Shown: positions 44,420 through 54,051, counted from the stretch's first letter. The stretch: DNA of 64,000 bases from Cystobacter fuscus DSM 2262 (GCF_000335475.2 NZ_ANAH02000013.1:62001-126000); one strand, 5' to 3'. The notes: generated by a model not told the origin, from the letters alone. Program-made: numbers and translations.

Positions 44420-46697
44420 CGACTGACCCTCCACAGACCGCACAGGCCGACCGGCCCCCTCCGGCTGGCCTTCGCGCGGGCTTGATTTCGTCGTCCATGA
44501 GGTAGCGCTCCAGGGCCTGGGTGAGGGGTGGCATGAGCTGGGCGCGCTCGCTCGCCAGGGCACTGTAGCGCGGCCGGGGTGCCACCCACCCGAAGGATTC
44601 CAGGGGACGGGCCTCCACCCGGCTCGGATTCAGCCCGGCCACGCGGGCCGCCTGCGTGGCGAGCTCCGCCCACGTCACCTCGCCCGCGTTGGTGAGGTGC
44701 CAGACGCCGCTGGCCTCGTCGAGCAGCAGATCCAGGCAGGTGTGTACGAGGTCCGGCACATACGTGGGCGAGACGACCACGTCATCCACCGCCGCGAACC
44801 GCTCTCCGCGCGCGAGCGTCCCGAGCGCGAGGGTGACGAAGTTGTAGGTGTCCCAGGGGCCGAAGAAGGCTCCCGTGCGCACCACCAGCGCGTCGGGCAT
44901 CCGCTCCAGCACCCGGCGCTCGGCCTCCGCCTTGCTGCGGCCATACTGGTTGAGCGGTTGGACCTTGTTGCTCTCCAGGTAGGCCGAGCGCTGCTCTCCG
45001 CCGAAGACGAGGTCCGAGGAGAAGGTGACCAGCCGCACGTCGCGCGCGCGGCAGGCGGCGGCGAGGATCTCCGGGCCGAGCGCGTTCTCCCGGAAGCACC
45101 GCTCGGCGTCCTCCTCGGCGTCATCCACGCGCACGTAGCCCGCGGCGTTGATGATGGCCCAGGGCCGGTGTCGCTCGATCGCGCTCTCCACCGACTGGGG
45201 TGAGGCGATGTCCATCTCCTGGCGCGAGAGCAGACGGAAGGCGATGCCCCGGGTCGTGCACAGCCGGGCGAAGGCCCGCCCCAGCGTTCCCGTCGCCCCC
45301 GAGATGAGGACGGGCCGGGGCTGCTCGGCGCCCGCGTGCCGGGGCGGCACATACGTCTTGTAGGGCGCCGGGCCGTCCCCGTGGAGACTCGCGGCGAAGT
45401 TGGGCTCGGCCCGCTCGTCGCGCCGCCACCAGCCGGGCGAGGCGAGCACCGGGTGCTCGTAGTGCCCGCGTCTGGCCAGGCCGTGCGTCATCCAGGCCAG
45501 CGCGGTGGGGCGCGGTTGGGACGCGCGCATGTCGAAGACGCCCGGCTCGTAGAAGCCGCGGTCGGCTGTCACCAGGGTGTTCCAGTCGTAGGCGCCCAGG
45601 AGGCTCCACACGGTGAGGGCACGCACGTCCACGCCCTCCGCGCGCAGCGAGCACACGGCGTCCCACGCCTCACCCAGCCAGCGCAGCTGATCCTCCCGGG
45701 TGCAGCCCAGGTGCACCTCGGTGAAGGCCACGGGCAGCTTGTAGCGCTCCCACGCCCAGGCAAGCACGTCCCGGTGTCCGGAGATGGCGTCCTTCCACAC
45801 CCCGGCCACGTGCACGTCCGCGTAGCGGTCGCGCTCGTTGCCGCCGTGCGACCACTCCGGGTAGTGCTCCATCCGCTCGTCGAGCAGCCGGTCGCTGGTG
45901 ATGTAGTAGTTCATGCCCACCACGTCCGGAGGCATGGGGTTGTCGAGGAACCATGACAGCTCCGCCTCGGAGCAACCCCAGTCCAGCAGGTGGGACCAGA
46001 GCGGGTGCTGGCGATCGACGCGCCCGCAGAGCAGGTCCAGGCTCAGCCAGCGCCGGTGGTTCTCGAACTCCGCCTGGTAGGCGAGGTGCGGCGTGCTGTA
46101 GGTGCGCCCCATGTCCTCCGTCTGGATGAGGCGGGCCCGGGGATTCACCTCGCGGATGGCGCGCATCGCCTCCACGATGGCGCGGCACTGCACCATCAGC
46201 GTGCGCGCGAAGGTGGGGTGGTCCTTGCCGTGTGGATACCAGTGGCCGTACAGCCCGCTGAAGCGCCCGGTGGTCAGCGGCTCGTTCACCGGGGTGTAGT
46301 CCTCCACCCACGGGTAGCGCTCCGCCACGGCCCGCGCGTACCGCGCGAGCTCGAGGGGGAAGGCCGGGTCCACCAGGCTGGTGTGCCTCGGCCCGCTGCC
46401 GTGGTGCACGAGCCCCACGATGGGCCGCACGCCCAACTGCCTCAGGCGCGCGAGCCGCGCGTCCGGCCACGTCCAGTCCGCCCGGTGGGGGCCGTTGGGC
46501 GCCACGTGCTCCCACAGCACCGGGTAGCGCAGCGCCTGGATGCCCAGCGAGGCGATGAGCTCCAGGTCCTCGCTGCGCTCCCAGTGGCCGCTTCTGCGCA
46601 TCTGATCGAAGTACCGGTCCCCCACCCGGTTGACCGTGCTCTCGATGCCTCCCCAGAGCTCGGGGAGGCCCGCGGGTCTCGCGGAGGTGTCGCTCAC
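44346..46697 (-). CDS. Fusion of GH1-like glycosidase and RmlD-like reductase
   Basis: 783 aa from GTG 46697 (GGAGGGG upstream; 4-bp overlap with glf). Residues about 12-430 are a family 1 glycosidase TIM barrel with both catalytic Glu: Glu139 in TPVNEPL and Glu327 in VAFTEVHLG. Residues about 461-745 are a dTDP-4-dehydrorhamnose-reductase-like Rossmann domain (LISGATGTLGRAF, FSSDLVFGG, QYGRSKAEAERR, GVWHLTNAGEVTW). A nucleotide-sugar enzyme joined to a glycosidase suggests one polypeptide handling both polymer and precursor. The last ~25 residues overlap galE and look non-family-like, so the natural C-terminus or a frameshift should be considered. Confidence 0.82.
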   Translation of the reverse strand: MSDTSARPAGLPELWGGIESTVNRVGDRYFDQMRRSGHWERSEDLELIASLGIQALRYPVLWEHVAPNGPHRADWTWPDARLARLRQLGVRPIVGLVHHGSGPRHTSLVDPAFPLELARYARAVAERYPWVEDYTPVNEPLTTGRFSGLYGHWYPHGKDHPTFARTLMVQCRAIVEAMRAIREVNPRARLIQTEDMGRTYSTPHLAYQAEFENHRRWLSLDLLCGRVDRQHPLWSHLLDWGCSEAELSWFLDNPMPPDVVGMNYYITSDRLLDERMEHYPEWSHGGNERDRYADVHVAGVWKDAISGHRDVLAWAWERYKLPVAFTEVHLGCTREDQLRWLGEAWDAVCSLRAEGVDVRALTVWSLLGAYDWNTLVTADRGFYEPGVFDMRASQPRPTALAWMTHGLARRGHYEHPVLASPGWWRRDERAEPNFAASLHGDGPAPYKTYVPPRHAGAEQPRPVLISGATGTLGRAFARLCTTRGIAFRLLSRQEMDIASPQSVESAIERHRPWAIINAAGYVRVDDAEEDAERCFRENALGPEILAAACRARDVRLVTFSSDLVFGGEQRSAYLESNKVQPLNQYGRSKAEAERRVLERMPDALVVRTGAFFGPWDTYNFVTLALGTLARGERFAAVDDVVVSPTYVPDLVHTCLDLLLDEASGVWHLTNAGEVTWAELATQAARVAGLNPSRVEARPLESFGWVAPRPRYSALASERAQLMPPLTQALERYLMDDEIKPARRPAGGGRSACAVCGGSVDESHGDGRCRLHRERGDGGVAAGG

Positions 46698-47827
46698 GCG
46701 TGCCCCTCCACCTGCATGTCGAGCAGCTCCCGGCGGCGCATGCCCATGATCTTCGTGCACAGGGTGAGCGCCTGCGCCACCACCTGATCCATGTTGTAGT
46801 ACTTGTACGTGGCCAGCCGGCCCACGAAGAGCACTCCCGGCGTGTCCTTCGCGAGCTGCTCGTACTTGCGGTACAGCTCGGCGTTCTCCGGACGGGGCAC
46901 CGGGTAGTACGGATCTCCCTCGGCGGTGGGGTACTCGTAGACGACGCTCGTCTTCGGGTGCTCCTGGCCGGTGAGGTACTTGAACTCGGTGCAGCGCGTG
47001 TACGGGTACTCGTTGGGGAAGTTCACCACCGGCGCTTGCTGGAAGCGGGCCGTGCTGTGCGTCTCGTGGCGGAAGTTGAGCGAGCGGTAGGGCAGCTTGC
47101 CGAAGCAGAAGTCGAAGTACTCGTCCACCGGGCCGGTGAAGATCATCTCCCGGTAGGGGATGATGTCCTTCACCTCGTGGTAGTCGGTGTTGAGCATCAC
47201 CTTGATGTTGGGATGATCCAGCATCCGCTCGAACATCCGCGTGTACCCGTGCAGCGGCATGACCTGGTACTTGTCGCTGAAGTAGCGGTCATCGCGGTTG
47301 GAGCGCACCGGGATGCGGGCGATGACCGTGGAGTCCAGCTCGCTCGGATCCAGGCCCCACTGCTTGCGCGTGTAGTTGCGGAAGAACTTCTCGTACAGCT
47401 CCTTGCCCACCTTGCTGATGATGACGTCCTCGGAGGTGCGGATGGTGTCGCGCTTCTCCGCGAGCGTCTTGAGGAACTCCTCCACCTGGAAGGCCGTGAG
47501 GTTGAGCCCGAAGTACTGGTTGATGGTGGTGAGGTTGATGGGGATGGGCATCAACTGTCCATCCACGCTCGCCAGCACCCGGTGCTGGTAGGGCCGCCAC
47601 TGGGTGAAGCGGCTGAGGTAGTCGAAGACGTCCTGCGAGTTGGTGTGGAAGATGTGGGGGCCGTACTTGTGCACGAGCACCCCGTCATCGTCGTAGTGAT
47701 CGTAGGCGTTGCCGCCGATGTGCGGCCGCTTCTCCACGATGAGGACCTTCTTGCCATGGACACTCGCGAGCCGTTCGGCCATCACGCTTCCCGCGAACCC
47801 CGCCCCCACCACCATGTAGTCGAACAT
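46694..47827 (-). CDS. glf: UDP-galactopyranose mutase
   Basis: 377 aa. FAD-binding GAGFAGSVMAERLA at the N-terminus, then IGGNAYDHYDDDGVLVHKYG, IFHTN, RKQWGLDPSELD and RIPVRSNRDDRYF with the arginines that bind the UDP pyrophosphate, and a C-terminal GRLATYKYYNMDQVVAQAL. It converts UDP-galactopyranose to UDP-galactofuranose using reduced FAD. A galactofuranose-containing surface polysaccharide is therefore expected. Genes before and after are a glycosyltransferase and the GH1-RmlD fusion. Confidence 0.95.
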   Translation of the reverse strand: MFDYMVVGAGFAGSVMAERLASVHGKKVLIVEKRPHIGGNAYDHYDDDGVLVHKYGPHIFHTNSQDVFDYLSRFTQWRPYQHRVLASVDGQLMPIPINLTTINQYFGLNLTAFQVEEFLKTLAEKRDTIRTSEDVIISKVGKELYEKFFRNYTRKQWGLDPSELDSTVIARIPVRSNRDDRYFSDKYQVMPLHGYTRMFERMLDHPNIKVMLNTDYHEVKDIIPYREMIFTGPVDEYFDFCFGKLPYRSLNFRHETHSTARFQQAPVVNFPNEYPYTRCTEFKYLTGQEHPKTSVVYEYPTAEGDPYYPVPRPENAELYRKYEQLAKDTPGVLFVGRLATYKYYNMDQVVAQALTLCTKIMGMRRRELLDMQVEGHA

Positions 47828-47847
47828 GTCGTTGACCTCACTGCTCG

Positions 47848-49047
47848 TCAGGTTGTCTGTTCGCTCAACGCTTCCAGTCGAACCGGGATCTCCTCGCGCC
47901 ACTGCTGGGTGGCCGCGTCGAGCAGGGCCTTCATCCGGGACCAGGTGCTGTCCCAGGACATCGTCGCCAGGTGCGCGTCCACCCGGGGCAGCCACGTGGC
48001 GCGCTGCTCGGTCAGGGCCTCCTGGCAGGCGCGCACGAAGTCCTCGGGCGTGTCCGCGATGCGCACCAGTCCCATCTCCCCGTAGGGGCGCACCACGTCG
48101 CGGATGGACGTGGACACCACTGGCTTGCCCGCCGCGAGGTACTCGGGCGTCTTGGTGGGCGAGATGAAGCGCGTGGACTCGTTGCGCGCGAAGGGCAACA
48201 GCGCCACGTCCCAACCGGCCAGATACGTGGGCAGCTCCTTGTAGTTCTTGCCGCCCAGGAAATGCAGGTTGGGCCGGCGCGGCAGGGTGGCCGGGTCGAT
48301 CTTCACCACCGGGCCGATGATGACGAGCTGCCAGTCGGGGCGGGCGTCGGCCACGGCCGCGAGCAGCTCCAGGTCCATGCGCTCGTCCACCACGCCGAAG
48401 AAGCCGAGCCGCGGATGGGGAATGGACGCCTGGTCCGCCGGCTCCTGGACGTTGCCGCGCGCGGTGGCGAAGTGCGGCACGTCCACGCTGCTGGGGAAGG
48501 CGTGCACGTTCGGGTGCCGGTCCCGCTTGGCCTCGTAGAGGCTCTGGCCGCCGGTGAAGACCACGTCCGCGCGCATGAGCAGCTCGGCCTCGCGGTGCAG
48601 CAGCGCGGGAGGCGCGCCCCGGAAGGCGGACAGCTCGTCCATGCAGTCGTAGATCACGGCCACCGGCTCGAGGTGGCGCGAGAACGCCATGGCCATCGGC
48701 GTGTAGTACCAGCTCACGTAGTGCTTCACGGCGTGGCGCGTGAGCAGCTCGTCCAGCAAGAGCTGCTGCATGGCCATGGCCCGTTGCTCGTCGAGTCCCT
48801 CGGGCAGGTGTGGCACGGCCACCCAGACACCCTCGGGCGAGCGGGTGACGTGGAGCTGGGGCTCCTGGCTGTCGTGGAGGGGCTCCTCGAAGAAGAACAC
48901 CCGGCGCTCACGCGCGAAGCGGCTGAGCAGGTGTTGCGGCCGTTGGAAGACGAAGTTCCAGCGCAGGTGCGACAGGCACACGAGAGCCGGCAGTTGTTGG
49001 CTGCCGACCACGCTGTCCATCCCATCTGTGTTCCACTTGAACGTCAT
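47848..49047 (-). CDS. Glycosyltransferase (GT4-like)
   Basis: 399 aa from ATG 49047 (GGGGAGGGG upstream). It starts with LVCLSHLRWNFVFQRPQHLLSRF, has IYDCMDELSAF in the N-terminal half and a GT-B C-terminal donor site (FISPTKTPEYLAAGKPVVST). This subfamily is often found with UDP-galactopyranose mutase and may transfer galactofuranose or galactose to a glycan or lipid. It lies 20 bp upstream of glf. Donor and acceptor are inferred from context only. Confidence 0.85.
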   Translation of the reverse strand: MTFKWNTDGMDSVVGSQQLPALVCLSHLRWNFVFQRPQHLLSRFARERRVFFFEEPLHDSQEPQLHVTRSPEGVWVAVPHLPEGLDEQRAMAMQQLLLDELLTRHAVKHYVSWYYTPMAMAFSRHLEPVAVIYDCMDELSAFRGAPPALLHREAELLMRADVVFTGGQSLYEAKRDRHPNVHAFPSSVDVPHFATARGNVQEPADQASIPHPRLGFFGVVDERMDLELLAAVADARPDWQLVIIGPVVKIDPATLPRRPNLHFLGGKNYKELPTYLAGWDVALLPFARNESTRFISPTKTPEYLAAGKPVVSTSIRDVVRPYGEMGLVRIADTPEDFVRACQEALTEQRATWLPRVDAHLATMSWDSTWSRMKALLDAATQQWREEIPVRLEALSEQTT

Positions 49048-49170
49048 TCGCCCCTCCCCGCACCAATCACCAGTCGGTTCATGCGGGAGACAGTGGGCAC
49101 TCCACTTCGGCACACCTACTGTCCATGAGAACGAGGGGCGTTCGCCCTCTTGCCTGGCGTTTTTCGCGGA

Positions 49171-50301
49171 TCAGCGACCGGACGAGGCCTCCGGGACGAG
49201 CACGGTCGCTTGGTGTTTGGATTGCTTCGCGTACTGGGTGGCGATGCGGGCCGCTGCGTCAGCTCCCGTGCCCGTGCGCGCCAGCATCACCACCGAGCCG
49301 CCGAAGCCACCCCCCGTCAGCCGGGCCCCGAGCACGTCGGGCTCGGCGCGGGCGAGATCCACCAACAGGTCGATCTCCGGCACGGAGACCTCGTAGTCGT
49401 CGCGCTGCGAGGCATGGGAGGCGTACAGCAGGGGTCCCAGCGAGGCCAGGTCTCCTTCCCGCAGGGCCCGCACGGTCTGAAGCACGCGCGCGTTCTCGGT
49501 GAGCACGTGGCGCACGCGCCGGCCGAGGGGCTCGGGCAGGGCGAGGGCGCGGGGCAGCTCCGCGTCGGGCAGGTCGCGCAGTTGCTCCACGCCGAGCAGC
49601 TTCGCGGCGCGCTCGCACTCGGCGCGGCGCACCCGGTAGTCGCCGCCCGAGTGGCTGTGCGTCACGCCCGAGTTGATGACGATGGGCTCCACCTGAGTGG
49701 GCAGTGGCACGCGCTCGTACTTCAGGCTCCGGGTGTCGAGGAAGAGCGCCGCGCCCGTGTCCGCGAGGCTGGAGGCCATCTGATCCATCACCCCCACGGG
49801 GGCGCCGACGAAGTCGCATTCCACCTTCTGTCCCAGCAGGGCGAGCTGGACGTCGTCCAGTCGCAGGCCGAAGGCCTCGCGCAGCCCGCGCAGCAGCGCC
49901 ACCTCGAGGGCGGCGCTCGAGGACAGGCCACTGCCCACGGGGACGTCCGAGCGCAGCCACAGATCGAAGCCCCCGGGGACGTGGCCCTCCGCGCGCAGCA
50001 CGTGGGTGACGCCCTGCACGTAGTCGAGCCAGCCCCGGCCACGCTTCTCCTGTCCGAGCTCGTACGCGTCCACCTGGCCCTGGGCGCCGAGGTTGGCGCT
50101 GAAGGCGCGCACCGTGTGGCCCTCGCGCGGGGCCAGGTGCACCTCGGTGTGCTGGGGGATGGCCATGGGCAGCACGAAGCCGCCGTTGTAGTCGGTGTGC
50201 TCGCCAATGAGGTTCACCCGGCCGGGGGCGCGGACCTGGACCTTGGGCGGCCGGCCGAAGAGGGACTCGAAGCGGGGGGCATCAGCCTGGGGGGTTTTCA
50301 T
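49171..50301 (-). CDS. galK: Galactokinase
   Basis: 376 aa of the GHMP kinase family. The galactokinase signature is GRVNLIGEHTDYNGGFVLPM near residue 27, the ATP loop is PVGSGLSSSAALE and the C-terminal motif is GARLTGGGFGGSVV. It phosphorylates galactose at C1 to begin the Leloir pathway. GAGAGGAACGGCG precedes ATG 50301. With galE here and a GH2 beta-glycosidase just upstream (19-bp gap), the unit can liberate and use galactose or channel it toward UDP-galactose. No galT is seen in the window. Confidence 0.95.
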   Translation of the reverse strand: MKTPQADAPRFESLFGRPPKVQVRAPGRVNLIGEHTDYNGGFVLPMAIPQHTEVHLAPREGHTVRAFSANLGAQGQVDAYELGQEKRGRGWLDYVQGVTHVLRAEGHVPGGFDLWLRSDVPVGSGLSSSAALEVALLRGLREAFGLRLDDVQLALLGQKVECDFVGAPVGVMDQMASSLADTGAALFLDTRSLKYERVPLPTQVEPIVINSGVTHSHSGGDYRVRRAECERAAKLLGVEQLRDLPDAELPRALALPEPLGRRVRHVLTENARVLQTVRALREGDLASLGPLLYASHASQRDDYEVSVPEIDLLVDLARAEPDVLGARLTGGGFGGSVVMLARTGTGADAAARIATQYAKQSKHQATVLVPEASSGR

Positions 50302-50320
50302 CGCCGTTCCTCTCGTGGGC

Positions 50321-52273
50321 TCAGGCTCCGGCGGGCTCGCCCGGCTCGGTGGTGGGGCGGGGGCGCCCGGACGGGGCGGGGGGCATGGGGATGTCGCTCG
50401 AGAAGCGCGGGCCCCGCGTGGCGGCGGCGATCCGCTCCAGGGGGAACTTGGGCGTGCGGTCCGAGTAGAGCAGCCCGTTGGCCTCCTGGTAGGTGTCGGC
50501 GAATTGCGTGTAGCAGAAGCCCGCGAAGAGGTTGAGCGAGCGCACCACGCCGAGCAGCGCGGTGTAGCGCTGCTCGAGCTCCTCGGGCCCCCGGCACTGG
50601 GTGTAGCCCCACTCGCGCTGGTCACCCCGCGCCATCGAGATGCCGCCGAACTCGGAGAGCACGAGCGGATGGTCCGCGTGCGGATGGTCGTTGAGGAGGA
50701 TCACCCGTCCGCCGGGACGCTCGCGCCGGAACAGGTGCGGACGCACCTCGTGCGAGTGGTAGCGCTGGGCGATCTGCTCCGGATCGGAGTCATAGTCGTG
50801 GATGCCGATGATGTCGGTGGCCACGCTCTCCCAGCCGTCGTTGCCGATGACGGGGCGGGTGGAGTCCAGGGTGCGGGTGAGGTGGAAGAGCGCCTGGACG
50901 TAGTGCCGCTCGGCGACGTTGTCCGGCAGGTTGGGCACGCCCCAGGACTCGTTGAGCGGCACCCACGCCACGATGCACGGGTGGCTGTAGTCGCGCGCGA
51001 GCACCTCGAGCCACTCGCGCGTGACGCGCTCGACGGACTGGCGGGTGAAGCGGTAGGCGCTGGGCATCTCCCCCCAGACGATGAGCCCCAGCCGGTCCGC
51101 CCAGTAGAGGTAGCGCGGATCCTCGATCTTCTGGTGCTTGCGCACGCCATTGAAGCCCATGGCCCGGGCGAGCTCCACGTCGCGCCGCAGCGCCGCGTCG
51201 TCCGGAGCGGTGATGCCCGTGCCGTCCCAGTAGCCTTGATCGAGCACCAGCCGCATGGGGTAGGGCCGCCCGTTGAGCACGAAGCGGTCCCCCTGCACGG
51301 ACATGGCGCGCAGGGCCGTGTAGCTGTCCACCGCGTCGATGAGCTGGCCGTGGGCACCGCGCAGCTCGAGACGGGCGTCGATGAGCGTGGGCGAGGTGGG
51401 GCTCCACAGCAGCTCGTTGCGGAAGTCGTCGATGCCGGGGTCGGACAGGGCGATGCGGCGGTACACCTCGCCGAGCACCACGGTGTACGAGTCCCGGGCG
51501 AGCAGGGTGTCCCCCACGCTCAGCTTCACGTCCAGCCGCAGCCCATGGGGGCGTGTGCCCTCGATGTGCACCTCGAGTCCCAGCTCCCAGCGGGCGAGGT
51601 TGGGCGTCCAGCGCAGGCCTTCGATGCGGGTGGTAGGGACGCGCTCGAGCCACACCGTCTGCCAGATGCCGGTGGTGCGCGGGTACCAGATGGAGTGGGG
51701 CTCGAGCTGCCAGTCCTGCTTGCCCCGGGGCTTGGCGAGGTCGGCCGGATCATCCTCCGCGCGCACGACGATCTCCTGGGGGCCGTCGCGGTGGAGCAGA
51801 TCGGTGATGTCGACCTTGAAGGGCGTATAGCCGCCCTCGTGGTGCGCGCAGCGCGAACCGTTGATCCAGACGGTGGCCGCGTGGTCCACCGCGCCGAAGT
51901 GCAGCACCAGCCGCTCCTGGGCGCCGAGCGTGGGGGGCTCGAAAGAACGGCGGTACCAGCAGGCGCGGTAGAAGCCGGTGTCGCCCACGCCGCTGCGCTC
52001 GGTCTCCGGTGCGAAGGGCACGCGGATGCGCGCGTTCCAGCTCACCTCCGAGGACACGGTCCAGCGCCCGAGTGGATCGATCGCGAAGTCCCAGGTGCCA
52101 TTGAGGGGGCACCATGCCGCGCGCCTCAGTTGAGGGCGGGGATGGCCCCGGAGGGGAGTGGCCCCTTCCTCCGCCGTTCCCGCCCATGGCTCGGGAGGGG
52201 GGGTGGCCTCCGGTACAATGGCCCCCGGTCCAGGGGCGGTGGTCGCGGTACGCGTCGAGTCCTGGCTACCCAT
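50321..52273 (-). CDS. Family 2 glycoside hydrolase (beta-galactosidase/beta-glucuronidase-like)
   Basis: 650 aa from ATG 52273; a TTG at 52339 also opens the frame. Domains: a jelly-roll sugar-binding domain (about 65-230, LNGTWDFAIDPLG, TGFYRACWYRRSF), an Ig-like domain and a TIM barrel with the acid/base Glu in WVPLNESWG and the nucleophile Glu in VLSEFGG. No signal peptide is apparent, so it acts in the cytoplasm or leaves by another route. Context with galK suggests beta-galactoside as substrate; glucuronides or mannosides are alternatives. Confidence 0.88.
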   Translation of the reverse strand: MGSQDSTRTATTAPGPGAIVPEATPPPEPWAGTAEEGATPLRGHPRPQLRRAAWCPLNGTWDFAIDPLGRWTVSSEVSWNARIRVPFAPETERSGVGDTGFYRACWYRRSFEPPTLGAQERLVLHFGAVDHAATVWINGSRCAHHEGGYTPFKVDITDLLHRDGPQEIVVRAEDDPADLAKPRGKQDWQLEPHSIWYPRTTGIWQTVWLERVPTTRIEGLRWTPNLARWELGLEVHIEGTRPHGLRLDVKLSVGDTLLARDSYTVVLGEVYRRIALSDPGIDDFRNELLWSPTSPTLIDARLELRGAHGQLIDAVDSYTALRAMSVQGDRFVLNGRPYPMRLVLDQGYWDGTGITAPDDAALRRDVELARAMGFNGVRKHQKIEDPRYLYWADRLGLIVWGEMPSAYRFTRQSVERVTREWLEVLARDYSHPCIVAWVPLNESWGVPNLPDNVAERHYVQALFHLTRTLDSTRPVIGNDGWESVATDIIGIHDYDSDPEQIAQRYHSHEVRPHLFRRERPGGRVILLNDHPHADHPLVLSEFGGISMARGDQREWGYTQCRGPEELEQRYTALLGVVRSLNLFAGFCYTQFADTYQEANGLLYSDRTPKFPLERIAAATRGPRFSSDIPMPPAPSGRPRPTTEPGEPAGA

Positions 52274-52398
52274 GCGGCAAGGGTAGGCACCTCGTGTTGA
52301 CGGGGAGTCACTCCGCGCTCCCGCCCGGTCGCGAAGCAACCCGGCGGGAGCGGGGCCTCCTCAGGAGGAGAGCGGAGGAGCGAGCGCGGGCTCCTCTT

Positions 52399-53925
52399 CT
52401 AGGGCGTGGCGCACGTGAAGCTCGCCGCGGAGGCGGGGTCTCCCTCTCCTTTGTAGCGGGGATAGAGGGGGTACTTGCACAGGGGTCGGGCGAGGAGCTG
52501 TGCACCGTTCTGGCGGTTCACCTTCGTCGCCACGAGGTTCGCGCTGGAGGGCGCGATGCCCTTCTCCACCCAGTTCTCCAGCGCGGGGAGCAGGTTCACG
52601 GTGTCCGCGCCAGCGCCGCCCTCGCAGTGGTTGACGCCGGGGGCGGGGAAGTACTCGACGAAGGAGTCCGCCGCGGCCTGTCCGCCGGAGGCCTGGACGA
52701 CCCGCTGGTAGTAGGCGGCCGTGCCGTTCAGGGAGATGGCCGCGTCGGTGCCACCGTGCCAGAGGATGAGCTTGCCGCCCCGGGCGCGGAAGCGCTCGAG
52801 GTTGGCGTTGTTGGCGGACACCTGCGCGGAGACCTCGGCGATGCGCGACAGCCACGCCTGGGGATCGAAGGCCAGGGGGTCGTAGTTGGGGTCCCGGGTG
52901 ATGAAGTAGCGGACGATTTCGCGTCCGAAGATGCCGCCGGCCGAGAGGGAGGCGTTGCCCTCGCCCGTCATCCACGGGGCCCACCCTCCGGGGTCCGCCT
53001 CGCCGCCAGCGGGCCAGCCCTCGTTGCTGACGGCGCCGTTGAGCCGCATGGGGGAATAGAGGGTGCGGGCCGAGGCGACCTGCTCCGCCGTCAGACAGGT
53101 GTCCTGGTCCGCGCCGGTGCATTGGAGGGTGCCGGGGTCGAACTGGCAGGTGGCCGGGTGGGAGATGATGCCGTCGGCGAGGCCGTCCTTGTCGTCACAG
53201 GCGTCGAGCACGGCCTTGCCCAGGGTGGCGAGCTTGGCGGTGGAGAGGTTGGCGCCGGGCTTCGAGAACTGCTGGAAGTTCCGGTTGAAGGCGATCATCA
53301 GCTCCACGAAGTTGTAGGCGGGGGCGCGGGCGATGATGCCGTCGAAGTCGTCGGGCCAGCGCTGGGCCTGGATGAGGGCCTCGCGGCCACCGTTGGAGCA
53401 GCCCTCGAAGTAGGTCTTCTCGGAGTTCCTGCCGTAGCGCTCGCGGATGATGTCCTTGGCGAAGGGCAGCACCCGGTGGATGGAGCGGTCGGCGAAGTCC
53501 GCGAGCTTCTCGGAGTCCAGGGCGAAGGCGCCGTCGAAGACCTCGCCGGTGTGACCGCCGTTGGAGGCGATGGCGGCGTAGCCCTGCGCCGTATAGACAT
53601 CCGTCGGGGCAATCACGCCGTCGAAGCCACCGCCCCCGGAGTAGAGCGTCTTCCCGTTCCAGTCGGTGGGCAGGCGCACCTCGAACTGGAGATCGGCGGG
53701 GAGTTTGCCGGTGACCTTGCAGTACTCGGGCAGGGTGCTGGAGGCGGCGACGAGCGTGGCCTCGGTGATGCTGGCGCCCTCGAAGGTCTTCTCGCCGAGG
53801 CGATCACAGCGCTGCTGGGCCGTTTGCTCGGGGGGCGTCGGCGGCGGGGTGGTGCAGCCGCCGAGCAACAGCGTCATCGCCACCATTGGTGCCGCCCCCT
53901 GCTTCATCTTGTTTCGTCCGCTCAT
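52399..53925 (-). CDS. Tannase/feruloyl-esterase family lipoprotein
   Basis: 508 aa. The lipobox (LLLGGC, Cys24) marks an exported lipoprotein. The family CS-D-HC catalytic set is visible: Cys-Ser in EGCSNGGREAL, Asp in WHGGTDAAIS and His-Cys in GVNHCEGG, plus the calcium site loop DACDDKDGLADGI. Substrates are esters of gallic or ferulic acid, or related aromatic esters from plants. GGGAGACACC precedes the start. With the exported intradiol dioxygenase-like protein at 42476-43345 and the Rieske oxygenase, it may serve plant aromatic breakdown. Confidence 0.92.
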   Translation of the reverse strand: MSGRNKMKQGAAPMVAMTLLLGGCTTPPPTPPEQTAQQRCDRLGEKTFEGASITEATLVAASSTLPEYCKVTGKLPADLQFEVRLPTDWNGKTLYSGGGGFDGVIAPTDVYTAQGYAAIASNGGHTGEVFDGAFALDSEKLADFADRSIHRVLPFAKDIIRERYGRNSEKTYFEGCSNGGREALIQAQRWPDDFDGIIARAPAYNFVELMIAFNRNFQQFSKPGANLSTAKLATLGKAVLDACDDKDGLADGIISHPATCQFDPGTLQCTGADQDTCLTAEQVASARTLYSPMRLNGAVSNEGWPAGGEADPGGWAPWMTGEGNASLSAGGIFGREIVRYFITRDPNYDPLAFDPQAWLSRIAEVSAQVSANNANLERFRARGGKLILWHGGTDAAISLNGTAAYYQRVVQASGGQAAADSFVEYFPAPGVNHCEGGAGADTVNLLPALENWVEKGIAPSSANLVATKVNRQNGAQLLARPLCKYPLYPRYKGEGDPASAASFTCATP

Positions 53926-54051
53926 GGTGTCTCCCTGGGATCGTGGTCCGCCCGTATAAGAGCACCGCTGAGGCCAAGGTCGTGCGTGAAGGGCTCGTTC
54001 CGCGCCGGAATGGTCAACAGAAACCTCGACCCGCGGAGATGCGCGGAGGGT

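Noticed and set aside
50195-52300. 701-aa plus-strand frame opposite the GH2 gene
   Set aside because: The minus strand encodes an unmistakable GH2 enzyme with both catalytic glutamates; this frame is a shadow.
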